Shown one piece after another: positions 48,081 through 56,585 of a DNA stretch of 64,000 nucleotides. The DNA is from Devosia crocina (GTDB lineage: Bacteria; Pseudomonadota; Alphaproteobacteria; Rhizobiales; Devosiaceae). Both the position numbers and the translations under genes were made by a program. The stretch spans positions 1 to 64,000 of the forward strand of contig NZ_FPCK01000001.1 of assembly GCF_900116545.1 (NCBI RefSeq). Direction: 5' to 3'. Every line of letters begins with the position of its first letter. Position 1 is the first letter of the stretch. The notes beneath the pieces are model-generated. The model did not search any database, was not told the DNA's origin, and saw only the letters and a list, made by a program, of their open reading frames with translations.

Positions 48081-48236
48081 TCATTCGGCAGCGTTCACCG
48101 TCGAAATCAGGGGGAAGCCGAGCGAGGGCAGCTCGAAACTGTCCATCTTGGGCAGAAACACGACCGCTGCCAGCGCTGCAAAAGCGCCTGCCTTGAACAT
48201 CGTCGCCCGCTTTTTACGTTGTGCTCGCGTCAGCAT
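48081..48236 (-). CDS. Small basic-N-terminal protein of 51 residues, unknown function
   Basis: A short gene with a perfect AGGAGG five bases before its ATG. The product starts MLTRAQRKKRATMFKAG, continues with a hydrophobic stretch (AFAALAAVVFLP) and ends in STVNAAE; the C-terminal VNAA resembles a signal-peptidase site, so it could be a membrane or exported peptide. Codon use is that of a real gene (G/C at most third positions). It is antisense to nothing recognised and lies downstream of two tRNA-Val genes. I do not recognise a family. Confidence 0.6.
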   Translation of the reverse strand: MLTRAQRKKRATMFKAGAFAALAAVVFLPKMDSFELPSLGFPLISTVNAAE

Positions 48237-48436
48237 CCAAGCCTCCTATCCTGCTGTCTTGTCAACGAAGCTGGCGCATGCAGGTTTCATGGAGAAGTGG
48301 AGACTCGACGCAAGTTTGGTTAGTTTCACCTTTCCGGTGCCTTGAGAAGGGCCTCAAAAAGGGCGGGATGGGCGCAGGCGAGTTGCCTGCCAGTGGCCCC
48401 AAACGGACAAGCCAGAGCAAGATCCCATATTTGTTT

Positions 48437-48462
48437 GGAACTGGCTTGAGCCGCAGCTTGTT
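48437..48462 (+). promoter_or_regulatory. Candidate EcfG-type promoter of the lipoprotein gene
   Basis: GGAAC at 48437-48441, 17 bases, then TGTT at 48459-48462; the consensus for the general stress sigma factor is GGAAC-N16/17-CGTT. The distance to the start codon (33 bases) is right. One mismatch; function inferred. Confidence 0.4.
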
Positions 48463-48494
48463 CATCCAGCATTCATGTCCCGGAGGATGAACCC

Positions 48495-48695
48495 ATGAAA
48501 AAGTTTGCTCCTGTTGCTCTTGTCGTCATCAGCGCACTGTCCCTGACTGCCTGCACAACCACCCAGCGCACCGTGACGGGCGCAGCCGTCGGCGCCGGCG
48601 CCGGCGCTGTTGTCGGTGGTGCGGTAGCTGGCACGCCCGGCGCGATCGTAGGTGGCGTCGGCGGCGCCGCCACAGGCGCTGCACTCGTGCAGTAA
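48495..48695 (+). CDS. Small lipoprotein with glycine-zipper repeats
   Basis: A 66-residue lipoprotein: signal peptide with the lipobox LTAC (Cys20 is the lipidated residue) followed by TTTQRTVTG and a row of small-residue repeats (GAAVGAGAGAVVGGAVAG, GAIVGGVGG) of glycine-zipper type that can insert in or pair along membranes. Such small entericidin- or SlyB-like lipoproteins are frequent under envelope or general stress control. CGGAGGA precedes the ATG. A strong terminator follows 51 bases after the stop, so the gene is monocistronic. Confidence 0.88.
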   Translation: MKKFAPVALVVISALSLTACTTTQRTVTGAAVGAGAGAVVGGAVAGTPGAIVGGVGGAATGAALVQ

Positions 48696-48746
48696 TCGGC
48701 CTGGCTCAGCCCAAATAATCCGAGTACCCACCTCGGAACAATGAAG

Positions 48747-48769
48747 GGTCCGCCTCGGCGGACCTTTTG
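48747..48769 (+). terminator. Terminator after the lipoprotein gene
   Basis: GGTCCGCC pairs with GGCGGACC across a two-base TC gap and runs into TTTTG. Confidence 0.88.
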
Positions 48770-48962
48770 TTAAGGCGAGCAGCTTTCGGATGTAGCGGAG
48801 ATGGGGACGCGCGCTAACACCCTACGATGCTGGGCGTACGCCGTTTTCTGTGGTTGTTGAAGCCTCTGTTGTTTGAAGCTCGTCCGTCCGGCTCTTATTC
48901 GCTTAAGTTTGCGATAGGCGAGGAACTCTCAATTCGCGCGCAGAGCACTCGACGAAATACGG

Positions 48963-51008
48963 TCAACCCTGCGGTGAGAGCCTAAAACTCTCCACGATGC
49001 GCTGAGGTTGATCCTGTGCCGTGTTCTGCAACTGAAGGTCGAAACTGCCGTTTGCGGGGATGTGAGACCCAGCTATATCGAGGCGTAACTGTGCTCCTGT
49101 GCATTGAGTTGGATCTCCGATGGCGCGGATGGGTGCGCCATTCAGTTTCACCGATATGGAACAAAGGTCTGTTGCGTCGCTGAAGGTCAAGATCGCCTCC
49201 ATGTTCGGCGGAATCTCTTCTGCTATTTCAAATTGCAGCCGCAAAGTATCAGCGTTTGGGTCCCATGCGCGTCCGTCCGGAGTCTCTTCCCCCCATCCGG
49301 AGGTTTCGAAGAAGACGGCGTTGCGTTCAGCGCCACCAAAACGAATGTCCCGACCGAGGGGGTAGGTGGGGGCGGTGGTATTTTCTGCCCGGGGGTTCAT
49401 GCTGACATCGCATAAACCGAGGCCGACGGCCCGAGCTCCAATGAGCGTTTGAAAGTGGTGGCAGTCAATACCATCCTGACGCAAGCCGAAGCCATTTAGG
49501 AAGTCCAGAGTGCGACTGGACATCGCGTCGCCCTGGATGGAGTAGACTGGGGCTGCGCTCTGGGCCAGGATTTTCCGCACTCTATCGCCCATGGCATTGC
49601 TCGGATCGGGAACCATGCCGATGTTGATGAACTGCGTTTCAGGCCCGAAATCGGGAATGATATAGGTCATAGGATCGCCCAGGAGCAGAAATATCCCATT
49701 ACTCTCGAGGATATCAGCAGGTAGCTGGGTTTCCGCGACTTCAGGCATCCAATTGGAGTGACCGAAATCACTTGGCCTTGTGGACGCTATGGTGGCGAGC
49801 ATCAAGATGCCCGCTGTTACTGTCATTGCACGAGTTTTCAACGACATGAGAGAGAGCATGGACAGCATGGCGGGGCCAGCCAGAAGCTCGATGGGAGTCA
49901 GATAGCGCTGGATGCCGAATAACGAGAGCCAAAGCGCATAGCCTGAAAGGCAGAAGAGCAAGAGGCCGAGGTGAACAGCCTTGGAGTCCTTGTTCTCGCC
50001 TCCCCTAGAACGGTGCGACCGCCACTGGCCCACAATAGCTATGATCGTTAAGATCAACAGGACACTTAGGATAGCGAACCGGATGTCGCGAAACGGCAAC
50101 TCTGACGATGGATGCAGCCCTACTGTCCATTGGAAAGGGTAGGTCAGGGCATCGAAAAGATTTTCCGGAAGGAAACGGCGGTCGACCTCATTTTCGGTGG
50201 GAAAGTAGGGCGATTGGAAGATGCGATTGTAGAAGGGGAAAATGGGGCTGCGGAATTCGGACCAAAGGCGAAAGGTCCAATAGCCGTTTGTCAGCAAACC
50301 GCCGGCCAGCCCCCCGAATGCAAGCACGAGCCAAGATCGGAGCCGGAATTTCCATGAGGGCAAGGCGAAGAGCGATGCCACGGCTCCAAGGGCGAAACAG
50401 GCGCTGGTTAGCTTAAGGCCAACCGAGATACCGAAGAGAAATCCCGCCGTACCAATCAAAGCGAAAACGGGAGAGCTTCGCTTGCCACCGATTGCCAGAA
50501 GCAGGAGCAGCACTCCACCAAGGGTTGGTATAGAGGCCAGGCTGTCGGCAAAAGATGTTCCGGTTTCCGTCAGAAACATCGGGCCGGCAGCAGCGACTAG
50601 CCCGGCGAGCAACGATAGCAGGCGCTTGACCCACGGGGCGATTGCCACCTCACGAAGCACGACGCAGCCGATCAGGTAAATAAGAGGCAGATTAAGCGCC
50701 TGGATCCACGTGATGACCGCGGCTGCCCGAAGGGGGGAAAGCCAGGAGTGGAGAAGGTGATGCGGCAGATAAAGGTAGGGATTGAGGAACTGCTGCAGGC
50801 CTGCGATGTGGCGAAAGGGATCGGCCTCGAGCGCTGCGCCTACTGTGAACCAATGATAGTTCATCAGATCATAGTTGATGTCCTGACCGCGCAGCCAGGT
50901 GAAAAGAGTTAGCCCTGCAGCTGCCAGGAGCCAGAACACGCAAGCAATAAGGAGATCGGCTCTCCGGATGCCAGGAGGCTGTTGCGCAGAGATAGGTTCG
51001 CGATTCAT
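48963..51008 (-). CDS. Large membrane glycosyltransferase-like protein (GT-C fold, GtrC-like position)
   Basis: A 681-residue protein with about eleven membrane helices and a periplasmic C-terminal domain of some 230 residues that looks beta-rich (SVKLNGAPIRA). The first periplasmic loop contains GQDINYDLMNYHWF, with Asp residues placed as in GT-C enzymes that use lipid-linked sugars. I cannot assign a family with certainty. It overlaps the GtrB-like gene upstream by four bases (coupled) and a GtrA gene lies divergently just beyond, which matches the three-part Gtr system for adding a sugar to surface glycan. The DNA is visibly less G+C-rich than flanking genes. Confidence 0.72.
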   Translation of the reverse strand: MNREPISAQQPPGIRRADLLIACVFWLLAAAGLTLFTWLRGQDINYDLMNYHWFTVGAALEADPFRHIAGLQQFLNPYLYLPHHLLHSWLSPLRAAAVITWIQALNLPLIYLIGCVVLREVAIAPWVKRLLSLLAGLVAAAGPMFLTETGTSFADSLASIPTLGGVLLLLLAIGGKRSSPVFALIGTAGFLFGISVGLKLTSACFALGAVASLFALPSWKFRLRSWLVLAFGGLAGGLLTNGYWTFRLWSEFRSPIFPFYNRIFQSPYFPTENEVDRRFLPENLFDALTYPFQWTVGLHPSSELPFRDIRFAILSVLLILTIIAIVGQWRSHRSRGGENKDSKAVHLGLLLFCLSGYALWLSLFGIQRYLTPIELLAGPAMLSMLSLMSLKTRAMTVTAGILMLATIASTRPSDFGHSNWMPEVAETQLPADILESNGIFLLLGDPMTYIIPDFGPETQFINIGMVPDPSNAMGDRVRKILAQSAAPVYSIQGDAMSSRTLDFLNGFGLRQDGIDCHHFQTLIGARAVGLGLCDVSMNPRAENTTAPTYPLGRDIRFGGAERNAVFFETSGWGEETPDGRAWDPNADTLRLQFEIAEEIPPNMEAILTFSDATDLCSISVKLNGAPIRAIGDPTQCTGAQLRLDIAGSHIPANGSFDLQLQNTAQDQPQRIVESFRLSPQG

Positions 51009-51976
51009 CGGGCGCTCAGGGCAGGGATGCCAAGGTAGATCAGCCTTTTGATCTCGCGACGCGTTTGCGTAAGCATGTCCAGGATGAGGCCGCTGAAGAA
51101 GGATATGACCCCCGTCAGCATGAGGCCGATGCTCAGCAAGGTTGTTGGCAGGCGCGGCACGAGCCCTGTCTCGAGATATTCAAGGACAACCGGCAGGCCG
51201 AGACCGGTGCCGATGAGGACCAGTGCCAATCCAAGCAGCCCAAAGAACTGCAGCGGCCTTTCCATTTTGACCAGCAGAGCGATCATGGTCAAAATTCGGA
51301 AGCCGTCGCGGAATGTGCGCAGCTTGCTTACAGAGTTGGGAGGGCGTTCACGGTAAACCGTTTCGACTTCGGCACATGGCATGCGCAACTCTAGAGCATG
51401 TACGGCCAGTTCGGTCTCGGTTTCGAAACCGCGCGACACAGCAGGAAAGGACTTGGCAAAACGCCGCGTGAGGATCTTGTAGCCAGACAAGATATCTTGG
51501 AATTGCCGGCCAAAGAACAGTTGGACTAGTCCGGTCAGAAGAACATTGCCAAACCGATGGCCGGGACGATAGGCGAGTTCAGCTTGGCTCACCCGGCTTC
51601 CGTTAACAAAATCCAGCTGGTCTTCGATTAGACGATGAATGAGGCGCGGAGCTGAGGCAGCATCATAGGTGCCATCGCCGTCGGCCAAGACGTAGATGTC
51701 AGCATCGATATCTGCAAACATGCGCCTAAGCACGTTGCCTTTGCCCTGATTCCGCTCGCTGCGCACGATCGCCCCGGAGTTCCGCGCGATTTCGGCAGTC
51801 TGGTCTGTCGAGTTGTTGTCATAGACATAGATGTCGGCAGCAGGCAGTACGTCCCTGAAATCTTTGATGACATCGGCAATGGCTACAGCTTCGTTGTAGC
51901 ATGGCAAGAGCACGGCTACGCGAAAGGCGTATTCAGTGACGGGCAATTGCGAATGGGCGACAGAGACGTGCGTCAC
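51005..51976 (-). CDS. Family 2 glycosyltransferase with two C-terminal membrane helices (GtrB-like)
   Basis: A 323-residue GT2 enzyme: VLLPCYNE at the start of the GT-A domain, DNNSTDQT, the metal-binding ADGDGTYD, and SGYKILTRRF acceptor region. Two hydrophobic helices near residues 230-255 and 270-300 anchor it. This is the build of GtrB/dolichol-phosphate-glucose synthases, which put a sugar on undecaprenyl phosphate at the cytoplasmic face. The GTG at 51976 has AGGAAG six bases upstream; the longer frame to 52066 has no signal. Translation of the downstream GT-C gene is coupled. Confidence 0.87.
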   Translation of the reverse strand: MTHVSVAHSQLPVTEYAFRVAVLLPCYNEAVAIADVIKDFRDVLPAADIYVYDNNSTDQTAEIARNSGAIVRSERNQGKGNVLRRMFADIDADIYVLADGDGTYDAASAPRLIHRLIEDQLDFVNGSRVSQAELAYRPGHRFGNVLLTGLVQLFFGRQFQDILSGYKILTRRFAKSFPAVSRGFETETELAVHALELRMPCAEVETVYRERPPNSVSKLRTFRDGFRILTMIALLVKMERPLQFFGLLGLALVLIGTGLGLPVVLEYLETGLVPRLPTTLLSIGLMLTGVISFFSGLILDMLTQTRREIKRLIYLGIPALSAR

Positions 51977-52054
51977 AAAACACTTCCTGTTGATGACAAA
52001 CAACAGAAACGGGATTAGAGGATGCGTCCTCTGGCGGCAATCCCTCTGAGGCAG

Positions 52055-52456
52055 ATGTCGATGCACTATCGGGCGCTTAGCCGCATTCTTCCTTTCGCTT
52101 TTGCGGGCGCTGTCGGTTTCATTGTCGATGCGTCAGTTCTCTATATGAGTGTGGATTTGCTCGGCCCGATTTTCGGACGTGGTCTCTCGTGGTGCTGCGC
52201 GGTTCTGGTTACCTGGTTGATCAACCGCAGACTGGCTTTCGCAGATAGAGCCGCATCAGAAGATTTGCACGTCGAGTTTTTCCGCTACATGGTTGCCATG
52301 GTACCCGGTGGGTTCACAAACTGGATCGGTTATGGACTTGCCTTGGCGCTTGTTCCGGCCGGAGACTGGCAGTTGCTCATCGCAACTGCGGTCGGCAGCT
52401 TGGCCGGCATGCTGACCAATCTTGTTATGGCAAGTTACGTGGCATTCTCGTCTTGA
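52055..52456 (+). CDS. GtrA family membrane protein (flippase-like)
   Basis: A 133-residue protein with four membrane helices: FAFAGAVGFIVDASVLY, then WCCAVLVTWLINRRLAF, GGFTNWIGYGLAL and LLIATAVGSLAGMLTN, the pattern of GtrA proteins that help move undecaprenyl-phosphate-sugar across the membrane. It is divergent from the GtrB-like gene, with only about 80 bases between the start codons, so promoters must overlap. The start may be 52055 or 52061; GAGG is just upstream. Confidence 0.87.
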   Translation: MSMHYRALSRILPFAFAGAVGFIVDASVLYMSVDLLGPIFGRGLSWCCAVLVTWLINRRLAFADRAASEDLHVEFFRYMVAMVPGGFTNWIGYGLALALVPAGDWQLLIATAVGSLAGMLTNLVMASYVAFSS

Positions 52457-52582
52457 GGTTATCGCTCGGAGGCTTGCGTGTGTGTTCCTGCTCATGAGCA
52501 TTCGTTGCGCGTCCGGCAGCTTCCGGCCCCGCCTAACGTGGCCTAGCAGAATAATGATCGAGCCCGCAGGAGCGATGCCACC

Positions 52583-52972
52583 CTACTTTTCCATCCGGTA
52601 CATCTGATAGGTCTTGCAGACCACGAGGAAGGCGCAGCCGGAGAGGGTTAGGTGGTTTGGGCTATTTTGGGTGATGGTGCCGCTGAGGCGATGGCCCATG
52701 AGGCGCATGGCGCCTTTCCAGCGGTTAGGGGCATCCTGGGTCATGCGGTCCGCCATAGGGCGATTGAGATAGGGCTCATATTGAGCGTTGTAGTTGGCGT
52801 CGGAAAGCCAGGTCAGCATTCCGCATAGCTGGGTGCCGTCGCCGCACATTTCGAGCGTGAAGCGGGTGTCCCGGGTGTCGAGTTCCCACACGCCGGCAGG
52901 AGAGGCGAGGGCAGGCGCAAGACTTGCCGCCGTTATCGTCAATCCCAAGGCGATCCGTGTCCAGCAGCGCAT
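52583..52972 (-). CDS. DUF2147 family exported protein
   Basis: A 129-residue exported protein with signal peptide RIALGLTITAASLAPALA and a small beta-barrel-like domain of the DUF2147 type: GVWELDTRDTRF, CGDGTQLCGMLTW and the end GCAFLVVCKTYQMYRM. Four Cys can form two disulfides in the periplasm. Function of the family is unknown. The ATG at 52972 has GGAGG five bases upstream and is preferred to the ATG at 52984. Confidence 0.83.
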   Translation of the reverse strand: MRCWTRIALGLTITAASLAPALASPAGVWELDTRDTRFTLEMCGDGTQLCGMLTWLSDANYNAQYEPYLNRPMADRMTQDAPNRWKGAMRLMGHRLSGTITQNSPNHLTLSGCAFLVVCKTYQMYRMEK

Positions 52973-53060
52973 GGCGGCCTCCATTCTCTCGTGTCAGGCC
53001 AACTTGTTCGAAGGCGGCTGAACGTGCGGTGAACACTCCTTCCTTATTAGGCTACAGCAG

Positions 53061-55184
53061 TTAGAGGGAAATCCCCTTCTCGCCCAGCTTGTGCAGCAGC
53101 AGGCCGTTGAAGGCTCGGGCGATCTCGGTTTGCCGGGGCGGGCTCGTGCGCAGGGCGCCGCTGACGACCACGGCGCCGGTATTGATCTCGTCTATGCCAA
53201 GATCTGTGAGTTCGCTCAGGATCGCCCCGGCAAAACGGGTATCTGTGCGCAGGGTAGCGGCTGTTTCGCGCATCTCCGTCATGAAGATGTCGGGATCAAC
53301 CGCGGCAGGCACCGTGTAGCGCGGGCGCAGCACGCCGAAATTGCGCGAGCTGTTCTTGAGCGCCTTGACGGTTGAGAAAGGGATGGAATGAAGCGCTCCG
53401 TCGGCATCGCGCAGGCGAATGGTGCGCAGGGAAATGCTTTCCACCACCCCGCTGCGATCGCCGGTGCTGACCGTATCGCCGATGGCGATCGTGTCTTCGG
53501 CAAGAATAAAGATGCCGGTGATCACATCCTGCACCAGTTGCTGGGAGCCGAAGCTGAGCGCGAGCCCGAAAACGCCTGCGCCCGCGATCAGGGGCGTTAC
53601 ATCGACCCCGATATTGGCGAGGACCGCGATGGCGGCGAGTACGATCAGCACGATCATGACGCCATTGCGCAAGAGCGGCAGCAGGGTCTGTACGCGGCTC
53701 GAGCGCCGGCGCGACCAGCCAAGCCCGTCGCGTGGCGTTAGTACGCTCGCGATCCAGGCGTCAAGGGCTACCCAGATCAGCCAGGCGAGGGCGATGCAGG
53801 CGCCTGCGGCCATGAGCGGCCCGGTGATGGGACGCCCCTCCGTAATGGCCCAATGCCAGATGTTGAAGCCCCAGATCCAGGCGATGACGCAAAGCGCGGC
53901 AATGCTGATCACCGTGTCGCAGAGGATGCGCAAGACCCGGAAGACCCCGTTGGTGATGACCTGACGCACGGCCAGCTGGCTGTCGCGAAAGCTGTGCTGA
54001 CGCGGCGCAAAGAAACGGTTGAGGACGGAAATCAGCACCAGCGCGATCAAGACCACACCAAAGGACCACAGCATCAGCGTCAAGATGTCATTGTCGCGTT
54101 GTCCGGCGAAGATGCTTACGATGCTAAGAACGAGAAAACCGTAGGCAAGCAGGTGCCAGTGCCGCGACAGCCTGATCATGGCAATATGAAACGGGTTGGC
54201 CGAAGCGGCGGCCCGGGCTCGGGGGCCGAAAATCAGCCGGCCGATCGCCCGCTTATGGCGATAAACAAAGACGAGGACCAGAATGGCTGCAGTCAGGTTC
54301 AGCACGAAGCCGGCAAGATCGGCGGCGGACCAGCCGATGGTACGACGCAGGCTGGGGTCGCGGCCGAGCGCTGCAAAAACCGCCGCCAGCAAGACGCTGA
54401 GCAGCCAGGGATAGAAGCGGATCTGGCAATACCAGACGATGCGCCGGCCGCGCCAGGCAGCGAGGGAGGAAAGGCCTGAGATCACGAAGTCGGTGGTCAG
54501 CAGCGCCAGGATCAGCCCCACGGCAAGAGTAATGAAAATCGATGCGGCGGCCTCGTCGGGTGCGATGGTTCCGACAAGGGCCACCACAAGGATGAAAAGG
54601 GCGATATGCGCGAGAATGCGAAGCACGAGCCCGAAGGCAAGGCGACGCTTGCGCACGGGACGAACCGGGGCCACGAGCTGTCGGCCTACGCGGCGCACGA
54701 GGACACTGCCGAGAACGAGCAAAAGAAGGAACGGGCCGGCCCAGACGGCAAAACCCAGCAAGCGGCCACTATCGAGCCCTGCTTCGATGCGGTTGGCTAT
54801 CTGGGCGCCCGCCTGCTGCGCTTTCTGGTCGATGCGCATGCCGAATGTCGTGGTCGGCAGGCTGGTGAGCACCTCGTCCGACCAGAGCGACAAGGCATCC
54901 ACAAGCCCCGGCTCGGTGGGCTGCACATCGGGGGGCGTTTCTTCTGCACTGCCCGGAAGGGCCGATTGTTCGGCAGCGGATGCGGGTGGGAGGGCGCGCA
55001 ATTGCTCGAGCAATTGCTGGCGCAGGCTCTCGCTTTCGAGCACGGTGATAAGACTATCGACCACCTCGCTGCGGCTTGCGGCAGGGGGCGCCGCATCCTG
55101 GGCAAAGACACCAGGTGTCGCGAGGGCTGCAAGGAGCAAGAGGCCGACAAGTCTGAGAAGAGGCAAGAGGTTCCACCTGACCAC
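53061..55184 (-). CDS. Large mechanosensitive ion channel, MscS family (second copy)
   Basis: A 707-residue channel with signal peptide (LLPLLRLVGLLLLAALATPGVFA), a Ser/Glu-rich periplasmic part, about ten membrane segments and the MscS core, with pore helix GVFGLALSFGSQQLVQDVITG and beta-domain RSGVVESISL and IPFSTV. It has the same layout as the protein at 8195-10402, even the same short periplasmic repeats (LEQLRALP/LQQAAPAE types), so the two are paralogues. It protects from osmotic downshift. The neighbour DUF2147 gene follows on the same strand after about 90 bases. Confidence 0.9.
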   Translation of the reverse strand: MVRWNLLPLLRLVGLLLLAALATPGVFAQDAAPPAASRSEVVDSLITVLESESLRQQLLEQLRALPPASAAEQSALPGSAEETPPDVQPTEPGLVDALSLWSDEVLTSLPTTTFGMRIDQKAQQAGAQIANRIEAGLDSGRLLGFAVWAGPFLLLLVLGSVLVRRVGRQLVAPVRPVRKRRLAFGLVLRILAHIALFILVVALVGTIAPDEAAASIFITLAVGLILALLTTDFVISGLSSLAAWRGRRIVWYCQIRFYPWLLSVLLAAVFAALGRDPSLRRTIGWSAADLAGFVLNLTAAILVLVFVYRHKRAIGRLIFGPRARAAASANPFHIAMIRLSRHWHLLAYGFLVLSIVSIFAGQRDNDILTLMLWSFGVVLIALVLISVLNRFFAPRQHSFRDSQLAVRQVITNGVFRVLRILCDTVISIAALCVIAWIWGFNIWHWAITEGRPITGPLMAAGACIALAWLIWVALDAWIASVLTPRDGLGWSRRRSSRVQTLLPLLRNGVMIVLIVLAAIAVLANIGVDVTPLIAGAGVFGLALSFGSQQLVQDVITGIFILAEDTIAIGDTVSTGDRSGVVESISLRTIRLRDADGALHSIPFSTVKALKNSSRNFGVLRPRYTVPAAVDPDIFMTEMRETAATLRTDTRFAGAILSELTDLGIDEINTGAVVVSGALRTSPPRQTEIARAFNGLLLHKLGEKGISL

Positions 55185-55244
55185 AACGATCGCAACGCAG
55201 CCAAGCCGTGTCGCAGCCTAAAGGTTAGCGGACAATGCTTGAGC

Positions 55245-55865
55245 TTACCACATGGTGGCCTTGGCGCGCTCGGGCCAGGCCTTGTCATAGGGTTCGCCAC
55301 CTACAGTGTTTTCGCTCATTGCGGCAAGGATTTCGCCGGGCGAGGGCAGGCTTGCCGGATCGATATGCTGCTCGGGATTCCAGAGTTGTGAGCGCACGAT
55401 GGCGCGGGCACACTGGAAATAGAGTTCGTCGATCTCGAGCACGATCACCGTGCGGGGCGCCTTTTCCTCTACTGCGAAGCTTTCGAGAAGGGCGGGATCG
55501 ACGGACAGGTGCGCCCGGCCGTTGACGCGCATGGTCGTGCCGGAGCCGGGCAGCAGAAACAGAAAGGCGCAGCGCGGGTCGCGCACGATATTGCGCAGCG
55601 AATCGATGCGGTTATTGCCGCGCCGGTCCGGCATCATCAGCGTCTTGTCGCCGGCGATGCGGACAAAGCCCGGCTTGTCGCCCCGCGGCGAGCAATCGAT
55701 GCCTTCGGGGCCCACCGTTGCAAGGGCGGCAAAGGGGCTCGCTTCGATCAGCCGGCGATAGTGCGGGGTCATGGCGTGAGCGACCTTGACGGTCGAGGCT
55801 GCAGCGGGCGCGGGCAGGTAGAGCGCTTCAAGCGCTTCGATGGTCGAGACGACGAATTCGGACAT
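55245..55865 (-). CDS. Pyridoxamine 5'-phosphate oxidase-fold flavoprotein
   Basis: A 206-residue protein of the FMN-binding split-barrel fold, of the group with long N-terminus seen in MSMEG_1061-like proteins: ASPFAALATVGPEGIDCSPRGD, LMMPDRRGNNRIDSLRN and RVNGRAHLS are the FMN-phosphate contacts, and the C-terminal ARAIVRSQLWNPEQ closes the barrel. Such proteins are oxidoreductases or FMN/F420/haem binders; general annotation as PNPOx family is safest and it is not the vitamin B6 enzyme PdxH. No good ribosome binding site is seen. Confidence 0.85.
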   Translation of the reverse strand: MSEFVVSTIEALEALYLPAPAAASTVKVAHAMTPHYRRLIEASPFAALATVGPEGIDCSPRGDKPGFVRIAGDKTLMMPDRRGNNRIDSLRNIVRDPRCAFLFLLPGSGTTMRVNGRAHLSVDPALLESFAVEEKAPRTVIVLEIDELYFQCARAIVRSQLWNPEQHIDPASLPSPGEILAAMSENTVGGEPYDKAWPERAKATMW

Positions 55866-55979
55866 AGGTGACGCGGGCTCTGGGAAAGGTCAGCGCAGCG
55901 TGATCGGACAGGCGCTGGCGCATCGGGGTAAGTAAACCTATATCATGAGCCAATGACAGTGCGACAAAGGATTGATGCC

Positions 55980-56381
55980 ATGGATGCTCATGCCTATCCC
56001 GTAACAAGGACCGATGCCGAGTGGCGCGAACGGCTGACGCCTGAGCAATATTACATCATGCGCCAGCATGGCACCGAGCGGCCCGGTAGCTGCGCGCTGC
56101 TGCACGAAACGCGCGAAGGCACATTTGCCTGCGCCGGCTGCGACACTCCGCTTTTCGGCTCGACTCTGAAATTCGAAAGCGGCACCGGCTGGCCCAGCTT
56201 CAACGATCCCCTGCCGGGTTCGGTTGAAACCACCATCGACCGCAGCCATGGCATGGTGCGCGAGGAAGTCCATTGCGCCACCTGCGGCAGCCATCTCGGC
56301 CACGTCTTCCCCGATGGTCCTCCGCCGACGGGCCTGCGCTATTGCATCAACGGCGTGGCGCTGGATTTTCAGCCGAAGTGA
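55980..56381 (+). CDS. msrB: Peptide-methionine (R)-S-oxide reductase MsrB
   Basis: A 133-residue MsrB. Zinc is bound by two CxxC pairs (CAGC and CATC), GTGWPSF is the substrate loop and RYCINGVAL holds the catalytic Cys122. It reduces methionine-R-sulfoxide in damaged proteins using thioredoxin. No signal peptide, so cytoplasmic. The ATG at 55980 has AAGGA eight bases upstream; the ATG at 55953 is also in frame. A terminator follows directly. Confidence 0.95.
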   Translation: MDAHAYPVTRTDAEWRERLTPEQYYIMRQHGTERPGSCALLHETREGTFACAGCDTPLFGSTLKFESGTGWPSFNDPLPGSVETTIDRSHGMVREEVHCATCGSHLGHVFPDGPPPTGLRYCINGVALDFQPK

Positions 56382-56388
56382 TTATGGG

Positions 56389-56418
56389 ACCCGCGGTGTG
56401 AGCTGCGGGTTTTCTTTT
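56389..56418 (+). terminator. Terminator after msrB
   Basis: ACCCGC (56389-56394) pairs with GCGGGT (56405-56410) and is followed by TTTCTTTT, eight bases after the stop. Confidence 0.8.
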
Positions 56419-56440
56419 CAGAGTCCAGAATCCCGTCGGC

Positions 56441-56571
56441 AAGGCCCCCTCACCCGGCCCATTGGGCCGACCTCTCCCCCAGAGGGCGAGGTGTCGCTCC
56501 GCGACATTGGCAGACGCCCACCTCTCCCTCTAGGGGAGAGGTCGACGCGGAGCGGCGGGTGAGGGGGCCTT
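56441..56571. repeat. Long palindromic intergenic element (family A, full copy)
   Basis: 131 bases bounded by perfect 16-base inverted ends (AAGGCCCCCTCACCCG and CGGGTGAGGGGGCCTT). Inside are the nested pairs ACCTCTCCC-type/GGGGAGAGGT and TCGCTCCGCG/CGCGGAGCG. It fills the gap between convergent msrB and hrpB. The element at 5571 is a shorter relative. Confidence 0.85.
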
Positions 56572-56585
56572 CTTGCGCCAGGCTC

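Noticed and set aside
48262..48465. 67-codon minus-strand frame upstream of the small gene
   Set aside because: No ribosome binding site, no recognisable domain, and it covers the promoter region of the lipoprotein gene.
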